Part shown: positions 50,571-59,452 of the stretch, piece after piece
How the letters are laid out: every line of letters starts with the position of its first letter
Numbering within the stretch: position 1 is the stretch's first letter
Assembly: GCF_003966715.1 (NCBI RefSeq)
Contig: NZ_AP018907.1
Location: 794,001 to 858,000 of the forward strand
DNA length: 64,000 bases
Direction of reading: 5' to 3'
Origin: Blastochloris tepida
GTDB taxonomy: Bacteria > Pseudomonadota > Alphaproteobacteria > Rhizobiales > Xanthobacteraceae
Notes under the pieces: model-generated
Database searches by the model: none
What the model was told of the DNA's origin: nothing
Seen by the model: the letters and a program-made list of their open reading frames with translations, nothing else
Translations under genes and position numbers: made by a program

Positions 50571-53500
50571 ATGATCGACATCGAGCGGCTGATGGCCGCG
50601 CTCAGCGATGGCAGGCTCGCCGGGCTGGTGGCCCGGCGCGGGCCCGCCTGGGCCTGTGGCGCGGACGGCACGCTGGCGCTGGCCAATGGCGCAGGCTTGG
50701 CCGCGCTCAGTGCCGCGGCCCGGCTCGGCGCGCGGCTGCCGGAAACCTCGCCGCTCGGCCGGGAGCTCGACCGGCTGCGGCGCGTGCTGCCGCAGAGCGG
50801 CGCGGTGCGGCTGGAGCGGCTGCGCCTGCCCGGCATGCGCTTCGCGCCGGTCACCGCCGCCTGCCGCCGCCTGCCGGAGACGCCGCTCGGCGACGTCATC
50901 GTCATCGCCTCGCTGGAGGAGGGGGGCGACCGCGCCGCCCCGGCGGCCGACATCGCCCGGCTGATCGCGTCCATGGTGGCGACGCCGGTGATCGTCGCCG
51001 ATGGCGAGGGCCGCATCCTGGCGGCGAGCGCCGCGGCCGAGCAATCTACTGCTGCGGCCCCCGCACTGTCGGCCCTGGCCGCCGATGCGCCGGCCTGGAT
51101 CGCCGAGGCCGCGCGGCAGCCGGCCTCCCGGCCGCTGGCCGGCGGCCAGCTTGTGCTGCAGGCCCTCGCGCTCGGCGGTGTGCCGATGCTGCTCGGCCGG
51201 CTGGTGGCGGCGCCCGAAACCGTGGCGCCGGCAGCGGAACCCGAGCCCGAGGCGCCGGCTGCGCCGGTGGAGCAGGCCGACCTGTTCGCCGAACCGGCGG
51301 CCGAGAGCCCGATCGAGCCTGCGCCGGCCATCGAAGGCCCGGCCGCGCCCGACACCGCCGTGTTCGAGACCGCCGTGGCCGAGACCGTCGTGGCGGTGCC
51401 GGAGCCGGCTGCGCCGGAAGACGTGCCGGGCGAAACGGCGGCGGACCAGGGCGTGCCGGACGAGGACAGCCCGCCGGAGGCGGTGCCGGATCAGGGCGCG
51501 CCGGTGGACGTGGCGGCGAACGAGACGGCCGAGACGTCCGAGCCCGTGGCCGAGTCCGTCACCGCGCCGCTTGCCGCCACACCGCCTGCCGCCACACCGC
51601 CGGCCGGGACGTTGCCGGGCGAGGCGGGGGAGGGCGCGGCCAACGGCGGCGGGCGCCGCCTGCCGCTGCGTTTCGTCTGGCAGACCGATGCCGGGGGGTG
51701 TCTGGTCCAGGTGTCGGGGGAGCTTGCCGAGGCGGTCGGCCGGACGGCCGGCGACATCGTCGGCGAGAATCTGGTCGATCTGGCCGAGCGGCTGGGGTTC
51801 GACCCCGACGGGCGCATCGCCCGCGCGCTGGCCAAGCGCGACACCTGGTCGGGCGTCAATGTGGCGTGGCCGACCGATTTCGACGATGTGGCGATGGTCG
51901 ATCTCGCCGGCCTGCCGGTGTTCGACCGTTCGCGGGTGTTCCAGGGCTATCGCGGCTTCGGCGTGTGCCGGGCGCTGCGGCCGGCACAGGCCGCGCCGCG
52001 GTCGGCGGAAAGCGAGCCGGCGCAGGCCGCGCCGTCCGAGAACGGCAAGGCTGAAGCTGCGCCGCCGGCTGCGCTCGAACGGCCCGCCGGGCCTGCGGCC
52101 AAGCCGTCCGCCGGTCCCAAGGTGGTGCCGCTCAGGGCCGAGCCGCCCGCGGCGCGCCGGCCGGCGCTGTCGCCGGGCGAGCGCTCGGCGTTCAACGAGA
52201 TCGGCCGCATGCTCGGCGCGGTGCCGCGGGCTGTGACGGCGGGCACCGGCCGCACCGGCGCGTCGCTGCCGGAGACGGCGCGGCCTGTGCCGGAGGCACC
52301 CAAGTCCGACGCTGCAAAGGCTGAGGTGGAGCAGCCCGAGGAACCTCACGCCGAGGAACTCCACGCCGAGGCGCCGCAAATCGAGGCGCCGCAGATCCAG
52401 GAGCCCGAGGTTCAGGAGCCCGAAGCCCGGGAGTCTGAGGCCCAAGAGTCTTCTGAGGCCCAAGAGTCTGAGGCCCAAGAGTCCGAGGCCCGAGAGTCTT
52501 CTGAGGCCCTGGAGGCCCAAGAGGTCGAAGAGGCCGAAGCCCACGAGGCCGAGACTTCGGAGACCGGCACGCACGAGGCCGCCGAGCCTGCGCCCCTGGC
52601 CGAACCGGTGCCCGCGCTTCAGCCCGAGGTCCGTCCCGAGCTGGTGGCCCGCATGGTGGCCAGCGGCGAGCGCGCGGTGCTGGAGCGCATTCCGCTCGGC
52701 GTCCTGGTCTATCGCGGCGAGCGCATCCTGTTCGCCAATGCGGCGCTGTGCGACTGGACCGGGCGCCGGACCGCCGAGGAGATCGAGTGGGCCGGCGGCA
52801 TCGCCGCGCTGTTCGGCGGCGAGGATCTGGCCGGCGCCGACAGTGGCGGCAAGGCGCTGATGATCCGCGGCGGATCGGACGCCTTGGTGCCGGTGGAGGC
52901 GCGGCTGTTCAGCGCGCCCTGGCACGGCGACAGCGCCATGGTGCTGGTGCTGCGCCGGATCGACAACCAGGCCGACGAGCGCATCCGCATGCTGGAGGGG
53001 GCGCTGCGCACCGCCGAGGCCTCGGCGCGCGAGCTGCACGCCATTCTCAACACCGCGACCGATGGCGTGGTGCTGACCGACCGCGACGGGCGCATCCTCG
53101 GCACCAATGGCGCGGCCGAGGCGCTGTTCGGCTATGACGGGCACGAGCTTGCCGGCCGCTCGTTCGGCCTGCTGTTCGCACCCGAAAGCCAGCGCGCGGC
53201 GTTCGACTACATCGACGGGCTGCTGCGCGGCGGCGTCGCCAGCGTGCTGAACGACGGGCGCGAGGTGATGGGCCGGGTGCGCGAAGGCGGGCTGATCCCG
53301 CTGTTCATGACTATGGGCCGCATCAATGAGGACGGCACCAAGTTCTGCGCGGTGTTCCGCGACATCACGCAGTGGAAGCGGGCCGAGGACGAGCTGGTGG
53401 CGGCGCGCCGGGCGGCCGAGCGGGCCAGCTCCCACAAGTCGGACTTCCTGGCCAAGATCAGCCACGAGATCCGCACGCCGCTCAACGCCATCATCGGCTT

Positions 53501-54137
53501 CTCCGAGGTGATGATGGAGGAGCGGTTCGGGCCGATCGGCAATCCGCGCTACAAGGAATATCTCAAGGACATCCACACCTCCGGCGAGCACGTGGTGTCG
53601 CTGGTCAACGACCTGCTCGACCTGTCGAAGATCGAGGCCGGCAAGCTTGATCTCGAATTCGTCAGCGTCGACCTCAACGACGTGCTGGCCCAGTGCATGG
53701 CGCTGATGCAGCCGCAGGCCAATCGCGAGCGCATCATCATCCGCACCTCGCTGGCGCCGCATCTGCCGCCGGTGGTGGCCGACGCGCGCGCCATGCGGCA
53801 GATCGTGCTCAATCTGTTGTCCAACTCGATCCGCTTCACCCAGCCGGGCGGGCAGGTGATCCTGTCGACCGCGCTGTCGGAGAGCGGCGAGGTGGTGGTG
53901 CGGGTGCGCGACACCGGCGTCGGCATGAGCGAGGCCGACATCGCCGCGGCGCTGGAGCCGTTCCGCCAGATCACCACCTCCAGCCGCGGCACCCGCGGCG
54001 ACGGCACCGGGCTCGGCCTGCCGCTGACCAAGGCGCTGGTGGAGGCCAACCGCGCCACCTTCGGCATCCGCAGCGGCGTCAATGCCGGCACCATGGTCGA
54101 GATCACCTTTCCGCCCACCCGCGTGCTGGCGGAGTGA
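50571..54137 (+). CDS. Large PAS-domain sensor histidine kinase (PdhS/PleC/DivJ-like)
   Basis: The 1188-residue protein starts MIDIERLMAALSDGRLAGLV and has no membrane helices, so it is cytoplasmic. A long Ala/Pro/Glu-rich N-terminal half contains a repeated acidic stretch (about 590-670: EAQESSEAQESEAQESEARE). Two PAS domains follow (about 700-800 and 820-940; ILNTATDGVVLTDRDGRILG), then HisKA with His965 in AKISHEIRTPLNAIIGFSE and HATPase (NLLSNSIRFTQPGG, DTGVGM, GDGTGLGLPL). The sequence RYKEYLKDIHTSGEHVVSLV is typical of the PdhS/DivJ/PleC group that controls cell division and polarity through DivK. No cognate regulator is adjacent. Confidence 0.9.
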   Translation: MIDIERLMAALSDGRLAGLVARRGPAWACGADGTLALANGAGLAALSAAARLGARLPETSPLGRELDRLRRVLPQSGAVRLERLRLPGMRFAPVTAACRRLPETPLGDVIVIASLEEGGDRAAPAADIARLIASMVATPVIVADGEGRILAASAAAEQSTAAAPALSALAADAPAWIAEAARQPASRPLAGGQLVLQALALGGVPMLLGRLVAAPETVAPAAEPEPEAPAAPVEQADLFAEPAAESPIEPAPAIEGPAAPDTAVFETAVAETVVAVPEPAAPEDVPGETAADQGVPDEDSPPEAVPDQGAPVDVAANETAETSEPVAESVTAPLAATPPAATPPAGTLPGEAGEGAANGGGRRLPLRFVWQTDAGGCLVQVSGELAEAVGRTAGDIVGENLVDLAERLGFDPDGRIARALAKRDTWSGVNVAWPTDFDDVAMVDLAGLPVFDRSRVFQGYRGFGVCRALRPAQAAPRSAESEPAQAAPSENGKAEAAPPAALERPAGPAAKPSAGPKVVPLRAEPPAARRPALSPGERSAFNEIGRMLGAVPRAVTAGTGRTGASLPETARPVPEAPKSDAAKAEVEQPEEPHAEELHAEAPQIEAPQIQEPEVQEPEARESEAQESSEAQESEAQESEARESSEALEAQEVEEAEAHEAETSETGTHEAAEPAPLAEPVPALQPEVRPELVARMVASGERAVLERIPLGVLVYRGERILFANAALCDWTGRRTAEEIEWAGGIAALFGGEDLAGADSGGKALMIRGGSDALVPVEARLFSAPWHGDSAMVLVLRRIDNQADERIRMLEGALRTAEASARELHAILNTATDGVVLTDRDGRILGTNGAAEALFGYDGHELAGRSFGLLFAPESQRAAFDYIDGLLRGGVASVLNDGREVMGRVREGGLIPLFMTMGRINEDGTKFCAVFRDITQWKRAEDELVAARRAAERASSHKSDFLAKISHEIRTPLNAIIGFSEVMMEERFGPIGNPRYKEYLKDIHTSGEHVVSLVNDLLDLSKIEAGKLDLEFVSVDLNDVLAQCMALMQPQANRERIIIRTSLAPHLPPVVADARAMRQIVLNLLSNSIRFTQPGGQVILSTALSESGEVVVRVRDTGVGMSEADIAAALEPFRQITTSSRGTRGDGTGLGLPLTKALVEANRATFGIRSGVNAGTMVEITFPPTRVLAE

Positions 54138-54316
54138 TGGCGTTCGGGGCTCCCTGAGGGGGCTTGCGGAAGACCGGCGACGCGGCCGGGTGACCGGCGG
54201 GCAGTTCAGACGAGTTCCAATATGCAACGTTGGGACTTGCCCGCGATGGACAGCGGCGGCATTTCGTGGGACATGGAATGCCACTCGGTCGCATCAGCAG
54301 ATTGGGGCAAAGCTGG

Positions 54317-54640
54317 ATGATCGTCTGCTCCTGCAACGTCATCTCGGACCACGACATCCGAACGGCTGCCGGCAACAGCGCGACGGTGCGCACCGTCGGC
54401 GACGTCTACCGCACGCTCGGCGGTTGTGACGGGCAGTGCCGCCGCTGCGCGCGCTCGATCAAGGCGGTCCTCGACGAGGTGAGGGGAAGCGGGTGCGATG
54501 CCTGCGACACCGTCTGCGCGGTGCGCGTAACCGATACCGGCCATCCGCAGCACCTGCCGCTGCCCCTGCATGGGGCGAATGACGACGCCATCGCCGCCCG
54601 CCGGATCGGCCCCGCGCCGCTGCTGGAAGCGGCGGAATAG
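54317..54640 (+). CDS. bfd: Bacterioferritin-associated ferredoxin (Bfd-like)
   Basis: ATG 54317 (MIVCSCNVISDHDIRTAAGN) is chosen because the iron-sulfur motif begins at once. The 107-residue protein has CxC (CSCN) and CxxC in GGCDGQCRRCA, the four Cys of the Bfd [2Fe-2S] cluster. A longer C-terminal tail has extra Cys (SGCDACDTVCAV). Bfd reduces bacterioferritin to release iron; bfr lies 310 bp downstream in the same direction. Confidence 0.9.
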   Translation: MIVCSCNVISDHDIRTAAGNSATVRTVGDVYRTLGGCDGQCRRCARSIKAVLDEVRGSGCDACDTVCAVRVTDTGHPQHLPLPLHGANDDAIAARRIGPAPLLEAAE

Positions 54641-54951
54641 GGTTCTTCCTCTTCGTAAGTTCCACAGTAGAGACGATACGGCGCGCCGGGTCTGCCGAGA
54701 GTTTCGGCATTCTTTTCGCTCGCATTCGCGTATAACGAGACGGAGCTCGGCGGCTTGAACAAGCCCGCCGGGCCTCGTGCGGTTTGCTATGGTTGCCGGG
54801 TGATCGTGTGGTGATCCGGCGACCATGTGCGCCGAAAATCCTTGTTCGGCAACGCGATTTTCGGCGACCGGAATGCGGAATGCCGGCTTGATCGGCCGGA
54901 TTTCGCATTACATATTAGATTTATTCCAGTTCGCGTGTATCGGAGGCACGA
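54641..54951. repeat. Intergenic with family B copy 2, before bfr
   Basis: A family B unit lies at about 54787-54910 (gtgatccggcgaccatgtgc, gcgattttcggcgaccggaa, cttgatcggccggatttcgc). It is directly followed by the AT-rich bfr leader (attacatattagatttattc) and ribosome site cggagg. Confidence 0.7.
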
Positions 54952-55431
54952 ATGAAGGGCGACCAGAAAGTCATCGAGTATCTCAACCGCGGCTTGCGCA
55001 GCGAGCTGACGGCGGTAAGCCAGTATTGGCTCCATTACCGCATGCTCGACGACTGGGGATACAAGGATCTCGCCAAGAAGTGGCGTGAGGAGGCCATCGA
55101 GGAGATGGAGCACGCCGACAAGTTCGTCGAGCGCATCCTGTTCCTGGAGGGCTTCCCGAACCTGCAGACGCTCGATCCGCTGCGGATCGGCCAGAACGTC
55201 AAGGAAATCCTCGACGCCGATCTGGCGGCCGAGAAGGAGGCGCGGGCGCTCTACCAGGAAGGCGCGAAGTATGCGGCCTCGGTCGGCGACTTCCCGTCCA
55301 AGAACCTGTTCGAGGAGCTGATGACCGACGAGGAAGGCCATATCGACTTCCTCGAGACCCAGCTCGATCTGGTCGAGAAGCTCGGCCTGCAGCTCTACGC
55401 CCAGCACCACATCGGCAAGCTGGAAGGCTGA
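54952..55431 (+). CDS. bfr: Bacterioferritin
   Basis: The 159-residue protein starts [20 protein letters not shown] after cggagg. It has the ferroxidase ligands Glu18 (SELTAVSQY), Glu51 and His54 (IEEMEHADK), Glu94 (DLAAEKEA) and Glu127/His130 (TDEEGHIDF), and Met52 for heme. It should form the 24-mer that oxidises and stores iron. With the Bfd gene upstream it makes a store-and-release pair. Confidence 0.96.
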   Translation: MKGDQKVIEYLNRGLRSELTAVSQYWLHYRMLDDWGYKDLAKKWREEAIEEMEHADKFVERILFLEGFPNLQTLDPLRIGQNVKEILDADLAAEKEARALYQEGAKYAASVGDFPSKNLFEELMTDEEGHIDFLETQLDLVEKLGLQLYAQHHIGKLEG

Positions 55432-55749
55432 GCGGCCCGGCCGTCCGGTCGCCGGCATCCGGCGACCGGGGGCAGTTTTCGACCGGGCCGTTTCCGGGGC
55501 GTGGCCCGTTCTTCCGCCGCGCGCCATGAGACCTGCTTATCACAAGGGGCGATCGGACCGATCGCCCCTTTCCATTTGACGTTGGGGAATTCGCCGTCAC
55601 GCTTGCGGTTGCCCGGCCGTGTGCGGCCCGAGGTCTCGGCGCATCCGCCGATCCGGTTGAAGCGGGCGGGCGCTCTAAGTTCTTGGTTTATCGCATTCTC
55701 CTTCGCAAAACCGGTTCCCGCTCTTGCGGAGAATGCTCTAGGAGCAAGC
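55432..55749. repeat. Intergenic with half family A repeat (copy 6)
   Basis: gggcgatcggac/cgatcgcccctttcc (55547-55572) looks like a hairpin followed by TTTCC, a possible bfr terminator. 55669-55739 is the right half of a family A unit (cgctctaagttcttggttta ... tgcggagaatgctct), ending 11 bp before the next gene. Confidence 0.6.
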
Positions 55750-56724
55750 ATGCTGCCGAACCGTGACGATATCGAGCGCGCCGCGGCGCTGGTCCACGCC
55801 ACGCTGGGGCCGACGCCGCACTATGCGTGGCCGCTGCTGGCGAAGCGCCTGGGCACCGAGATCTGGGTCAAGCACGAGAACCATACGCCGACCGGGGCCT
55901 TCAAGGTGCGCGGCGGCCTGGTCTATTTCGATCGCCTGCGGCGCGAGCGGACCGGGGCGCTCGGCGTCATTTCCGCCACGCGCGGCAATCACGGCCAGTC
56001 GCTGGCCTTTGCCGGCGCGCGGGCCGGGGCGGCGGTGACCATCGTGGTGCCGCATGGCAATTCGCCGGAGAAGAACGCCGCGATGCGGGCGTTCGGCGCC
56101 CGTCTGGTCGAGTTCGGACGCGATTTCGATGCCGCGAAGGCGCATGCATCCGACCTCGCCGAGCGCGACGGGCTGGTGTTCGCGCCCGCTATTTCGCGCG
56201 AACTGATCTCGGGCGTGGCCACCTATGCGCTGGAGCTGATGAGCGCGGTGGCCGGTCTCGACGTGCTCTATGTGCCGATCGGCCTCGGCTCGGGCATCTG
56301 CGGCTGCATCGCGGTGCGCGAGGCGCTGGGGCTGAAGACCGAGATCGTCGGCGTGGTGTCCGCCCGCGCGCCGGGTTACGCGCTGTCGTTTGCGGTGGGC
56401 CGTCCGGTCGCCACCGACAGCGCCGACACTTTCGCCGACGGCATGGCGGTGCGCACGCCCGACCCGGCGGCGCTGGAGATCATCCGCCGCGGCGCCGCCC
56501 GGATCGTCGAGGTCGATGACGACGCGGTTGCCGCCGCGATCCGCGCGCTGTTCGAAGACACCCACAACATGGCCGAGGGGGCAGGGGCGGCACCGCTCGC
56601 CGCGGCGCTGGCCGAGCGCGAGCGGCTGCGCGGAAAGCGCGTCGGCGTCGTGCTCACCGGCGGCAATATCGATCGGGCGGTCGCGGCCCAGGTGCTGGCC
56701 GGCGAGACGCCGCGGACGGCCTAA
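55750..56724 (+). CDS. PLP-dependent threonine/serine dehydratase-like enzyme
   Basis: ATG 55750 (MLPNRDDIERAAALVHATLG) gives 324 residues, without the ACT regulatory domain of biosynthetic IlvA. The fold-type II PLP site is clear: Lys52 in TGAFKVRGG, ISATRGNHGQS and the phosphate loop PIGLGSGICGCIA, with VLTGGNID near the C-terminus. It probably deaminates threonine or serine to 2-oxo acids and ammonia, or acts on a hydroxy-amino acid relative. It stands alone; its promoter must lie in or beside the repeat. Confidence 0.87.
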   Translation: MLPNRDDIERAAALVHATLGPTPHYAWPLLAKRLGTEIWVKHENHTPTGAFKVRGGLVYFDRLRRERTGALGVISATRGNHGQSLAFAGARAGAAVTIVVPHGNSPEKNAAMRAFGARLVEFGRDFDAAKAHASDLAERDGLVFAPAISRELISGVATYALELMSAVAGLDVLYVPIGLGSGICGCIAVREALGLKTEIVGVVSARAPGYALSFAVGRPVATDSADTFADGMAVRTPDPAALEIIRRGAARIVEVDDDAVAAAIRALFEDTHNMAEGAGAAPLAAALAERERLRGKRVGVVLTGGNIDRAVAAQVLAGETPRTA

Positions 56725-57100
56725 ACAGGACGTGTCCGGGTCAACGCCACCCCAACGGCTCCTGGCGGCGAGGCGTTTTCGTCGTCGGCGTGCCGGGTTT
56801 TCGGTGGCAAACCGAGACGGCTTCCGGCCAATTTCCGGTTTCGGGTTTCGCCCCTGCGCACCCCCCACCCCCGACCCCTCCCCACCGCTCGCGAAGCTCG
56901 CGGGGGGAGGGGAGAAAAGGGTGCGCCTCTTCTCCCCTCCCCCCATGAACGCAGTGAATGGTGGGGAGGGGTTGGGGGTGGGGGTGGGGGTGGGGGTGGG
57001 GGGCGCGGAGGTACGCCCCGGCGCGCGTCGTGTGCGTTCCGCCTCGCCGTGTGCCTCGCCACTGTTCCGGCCGGTCGGTTCAGGTTCCCCAGCCTTTAGG
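56725..57100. repeat. G/C-skewed intergenic stretch with hairpin and G-tract
   Basis: ggggaggggagaa (56904-56916) and ttctcccctcccc (56930-56942) are perfect inverted repeats. 56962-57003 is a run of GGGGGT units that could form a G-quadruplex. Sequences of this kind (ccctccccaccgctcgcgaa) are recurrent intergenic repeats in Rhizobiales. No gene is seen. Confidence 0.6.
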
Positions 57101-57214
57101 GCAGTCTCCGCAGAAGCGGATGCCGGCTCTACGAAAGAGACCGGCTCTGCGAGGAGACTGCGAAGCCTCAAAAACTCAGAGCGCCCGGTCTGATGCCGTC
57201 AGACCGGGCGCTCT
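57101..57214 (-). terminator. Family A copy 7 with 16-bp hairpin, between convergent genes
   Basis: agagcgcccggtctga (57178-57193) and tcagaccgggcgctct (57199-57214) are perfect complements around tgccg. They lie between the ends of the dehydratase gene and the fixK-like gene. A hairpin this strong can stop transcription from both sides. The rest (57101-57177) is an inverted family A unit. Confidence 0.6.
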
Positions 57215-57237
57215 GAAACCGCTGCTGCGGACTGTTC

Positions 57238-57954
57238 TCAGTGCGTGCCGGTCAGCCGGCAGATGCCGCACACGTGGTTGATCTTCACCTCGTCCTGCTT
57301 CTCGATCGAGACGACGCCGCGGCGGCGCAATTCGGAGAAGGCGCGCGAGACGGTCTCGATGGTGAGGCCGAGATAGTCGGCGATCTCCTGGCGCGTCATG
57401 GTCAGGCGCACGGTGGCGAGCATCTGCTCGCGCTCCTGATGGGTGGGGCAGGTGTGCAGCGGCACGAAGCGCATGAGGAAGCTCGCCACCCGCTCCAGCG
57501 CCGACTTGCGGCCGAGCAGCACGGCGTGCTCGTGCAGGGCGCAGATCTGCGACTGCACGCAGCGGTTCAGGCGGGCGAGGAAGTGGGGCGAGCGCTCGAC
57601 GGCCGAGCGCTCGTAGGAGGTGACCAGCGCCGGCGACAGCGTCTCGGCGGAGGAATCATAGACCGGCTTGAACGACAGGCCGAAAATGTCGCCCGGCCCG
57701 AGCAGCTCGACCACCTGACGGCGACCGTCGGGCAGGAGCTTGTAGAGCATCACCGCGCCATCGACGACCTGGAAGATGCGGTCGGCCGGGTCGCCTTCGA
57801 GGAAGATCAGGGAGTGCTGGGCGAAGCGGACGCGCTGGCCCTCGATCTCGCCATCGACGTCCTGGACCGGAAGCGCCGGGGGCGCGTGCAGAACCGGGGT
57901 GTGACCGCAGCGGGAGGCAGTCTCACCCTGCCGCTCCTCGACGAGTTGCTTCAT
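57238..57954 (-). CDS. fixK: FixK-type CRP/FNR regulator
   Basis: The 238-residue protein has a cyclic-nucleotide-like sensory domain (RVRFAQHSLIFLEGDPADRI) and the FNR-type helix-turn-helix RQEIADYLGLTIETVSRAFS, whose Glu and Ser-Arg contact TTGAT-type sites. The N-terminal Cys cluster of oxygen-sensing FNR is absent (only one Cys, SRCGH), so it is a FixK-type protein controlled at the level of transcription. The C-terminal NHVCGICRLTGTH has two Cys that might be redox-active. Order fixL-fixJ-receiver-fixK matches that around Bradyrhizobium fixK2. It should activate microaerobic genes. Confidence 0.88.
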   Translation of the reverse strand: MKQLVEERQGETASRCGHTPVLHAPPALPVQDVDGEIEGQRVRFAQHSLIFLEGDPADRIFQVVDGAVMLYKLLPDGRRQVVELLGPGDIFGLSFKPVYDSSAETLSPALVTSYERSAVERSPHFLARLNRCVQSQICALHEHAVLLGRKSALERVASFLMRFVPLHTCPTHQEREQMLATVRLTMTRQEIADYLGLTIETVSRAFSELRRRGVVSIEKQDEVKINHVCGICRLTGTH

Positions 57955-58334
57955 GGTTTCCCCTGATCTGGCCGGGCCGGCGACGTATCCGGCTCGCCTT
58001 GTTGCGGAAAGCCTAGTCGTGCGTTCTCAGGACGTTAACCGGTGACGTACTTAGGGAGAACGCCTAACCGAGGCACATGATCCGGACGATGGCATCTGTT
58101 GGCGCAACGGCCGGAGGCCGTCAATGACGGCGCTCAAAGTTCCAAACATTATGATCTGCGTCAAATGAATATCGGCCAAGCGCACGCTGCCGGCCAAGCC
58201 GCCGCCGGCCCTGCGAACGCATGCCGTGCAATCTGCAATCGGGAGGCTGTCCGCCGGTTTCTCGGTCAGGGTCTCGCGCGAGACGCACTCGCCGGAAACC
58301 GTCACCCGAGCGCTACCTGAGCCTCACCTGAGCC
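57955..58334. promoter_or_regulatory. fixK upstream region with a FixK/FNR-like box
   Basis: About 380 bp without a gene. tatgatctgcgtcaaa (58150-58165) fits TTGAT-N4-ATCAA in the outer bases of the right half and TGAT of the left half, about 200 bp before fixK. It may mediate autoregulation. A FixJ site is expected here but I could not define one. Confidence 0.45.
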
Positions 58335-58676
58335 TCACCTGAGCTCTTGGGTGATGACGTCCTCGGTCAGCGGCTTGCGCAGCAGGCGGGGCATCGCCAT
58401 GCCGCGGAACTGGGCTTCGATCGCCGATTGCGGCTGGCCGGAAATGGCAATGATGGCCGGGGGATTGGCGAGGCGCTGCAGCCAGCGAATCACCTTGGCC
58501 CCGCTGATGCCGGGCAGCAGAAGATCAATGATGATCGTGTCGCCGGCACAGGGCGGCTCCTGACGGAAGAAGGTTTCCGCGTCCGGATAGGCAATGGCAT
58601 GATGACCGAGACTCCGCAGCAGCAGAACCAGCGAGTCGCTGACGCCCGGATCATCTTCGACAATATGAATCGTCAC
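58335..58676 (-). CDS. Single-domain response regulator of the fix cluster
   Basis: The 113-residue receiver starts MTIHIVEDDPGVSDSLVLLL with the acidic pair at 8-9, phospho-acceptor Asp51 in TIIIDLLLPG, Ser in IAISGQ and Lys in RLLRKPLT. There is no output domain. A stand-alone receiver between fixJ and fixK2 is also present in Bradyrhizobium, so this is the conserved third response protein of the oxygen cascade, perhaps a competitor or phosphate sink for FixL. Confidence 0.88.
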   Translation of the reverse strand: MTIHIVEDDPGVSDSLVLLLRSLGHHAIAYPDAETFFRQEPPCAGDTIIIDLLLPGISGAKVIRWLQRLANPPAIIAISGQPQSAIEAQFRGMAMPRLLRKPLTEDVITQELR

Positions 58677-59452
58677 CTTATATTCTTTCTACATATGCTT
58701 TGTACGGTTTCCGGGTGACCACACGGTGATCAAGGGAAACAGCTTCGCCAAAAATCCTTGTCCGATAAAGGGATTTCCGGCGAGCGGACTGCGGGTCGCC
58801 GGCCTGGTCGGCCGGAAACCGCGTATTACGGTTTCCGGTCGGTCCCTTCGGGAGACCGGAAACGGTCTCGCCGAAAACCCTTCGTGCGGTGACGGGATTT
58901 TCGGCGATCGGACGGCGGTTCTCCGGCCTTGCAGGCCGGAAACCGCACGCATGGTTTCCGGTCGGTCCGTTCTGGGGACCGGAAACGATTTGGTCGGAAA
59001 TCCCTGCGCGATGGCGGGATTTTCGGCGATCGGAACACGAAGCTCCGGCCCTGCCGGCCAGATTTCGTATAACTTGCTGAATGGCCGCATTCTCTATTGC
59101 AGGATCGGTTCCTGCTCCTGCGGCGAACGCTCTAGAAAAATACACCGGGCATTCCGCCAACAATGCGGGGAAATGCGACAGGAGCAGAATCCCCGCAATG
59201 TCTTTCGTCTAGGCCCTGGCAACCGTGGCGTGCAATAGTCAACACTACGGTTTCCGGTCGATCGAATCCTGATCGCCGGGCAGGCGCGTCAAGACCCCAA
59301 CGCGAGGCCGCAAAGCCAAAGCGGGAGACAGGTGTCGCCGCGGACCGGGCGAGCCCGGTCCGGCCCCTCGCGGGGGAGCCGGATGTGCGCCGGGTGAGGG
59401 GTGTCCGGCGGCGTATCCGCCGCCGGTCCGCCGGTTGGTCGCGTCCTTCGGT
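58677..59452. repeat. Tandem array of family B units plus family A fragment
   Basis: Three head-to-tail units of about 124 bp start at 58703, 58827 and 58950, each with tttccggtcggtcc, cggaaac, gattttcggcgat and ccggccggaaaccgc blocks. A half family A repeat (copy 8, 59088-59133) and another family B start (59246-59265) follow. No gene is seen; the array separates fixJ from the receiver gene. Confidence 0.75.

Noticed and set aside
50514..54284. Minus-strand frame of 1256 codons
   Set aside because: It is antisense to the PAS kinase; low-complexity Arg/His/Gly protein, a shadow.
57238..57954. Oxygen-sensing FNR with its own iron-sulfur cluster
   Set aside because: The N-terminal CxxxCxxC-type cluster is missing; only a FixK-type call is supported.
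58703..59072. CRISPR array
   Set aside because: Units are about 124 bp without the short-repeat/unique-spacer pattern, and no cas genes are near.
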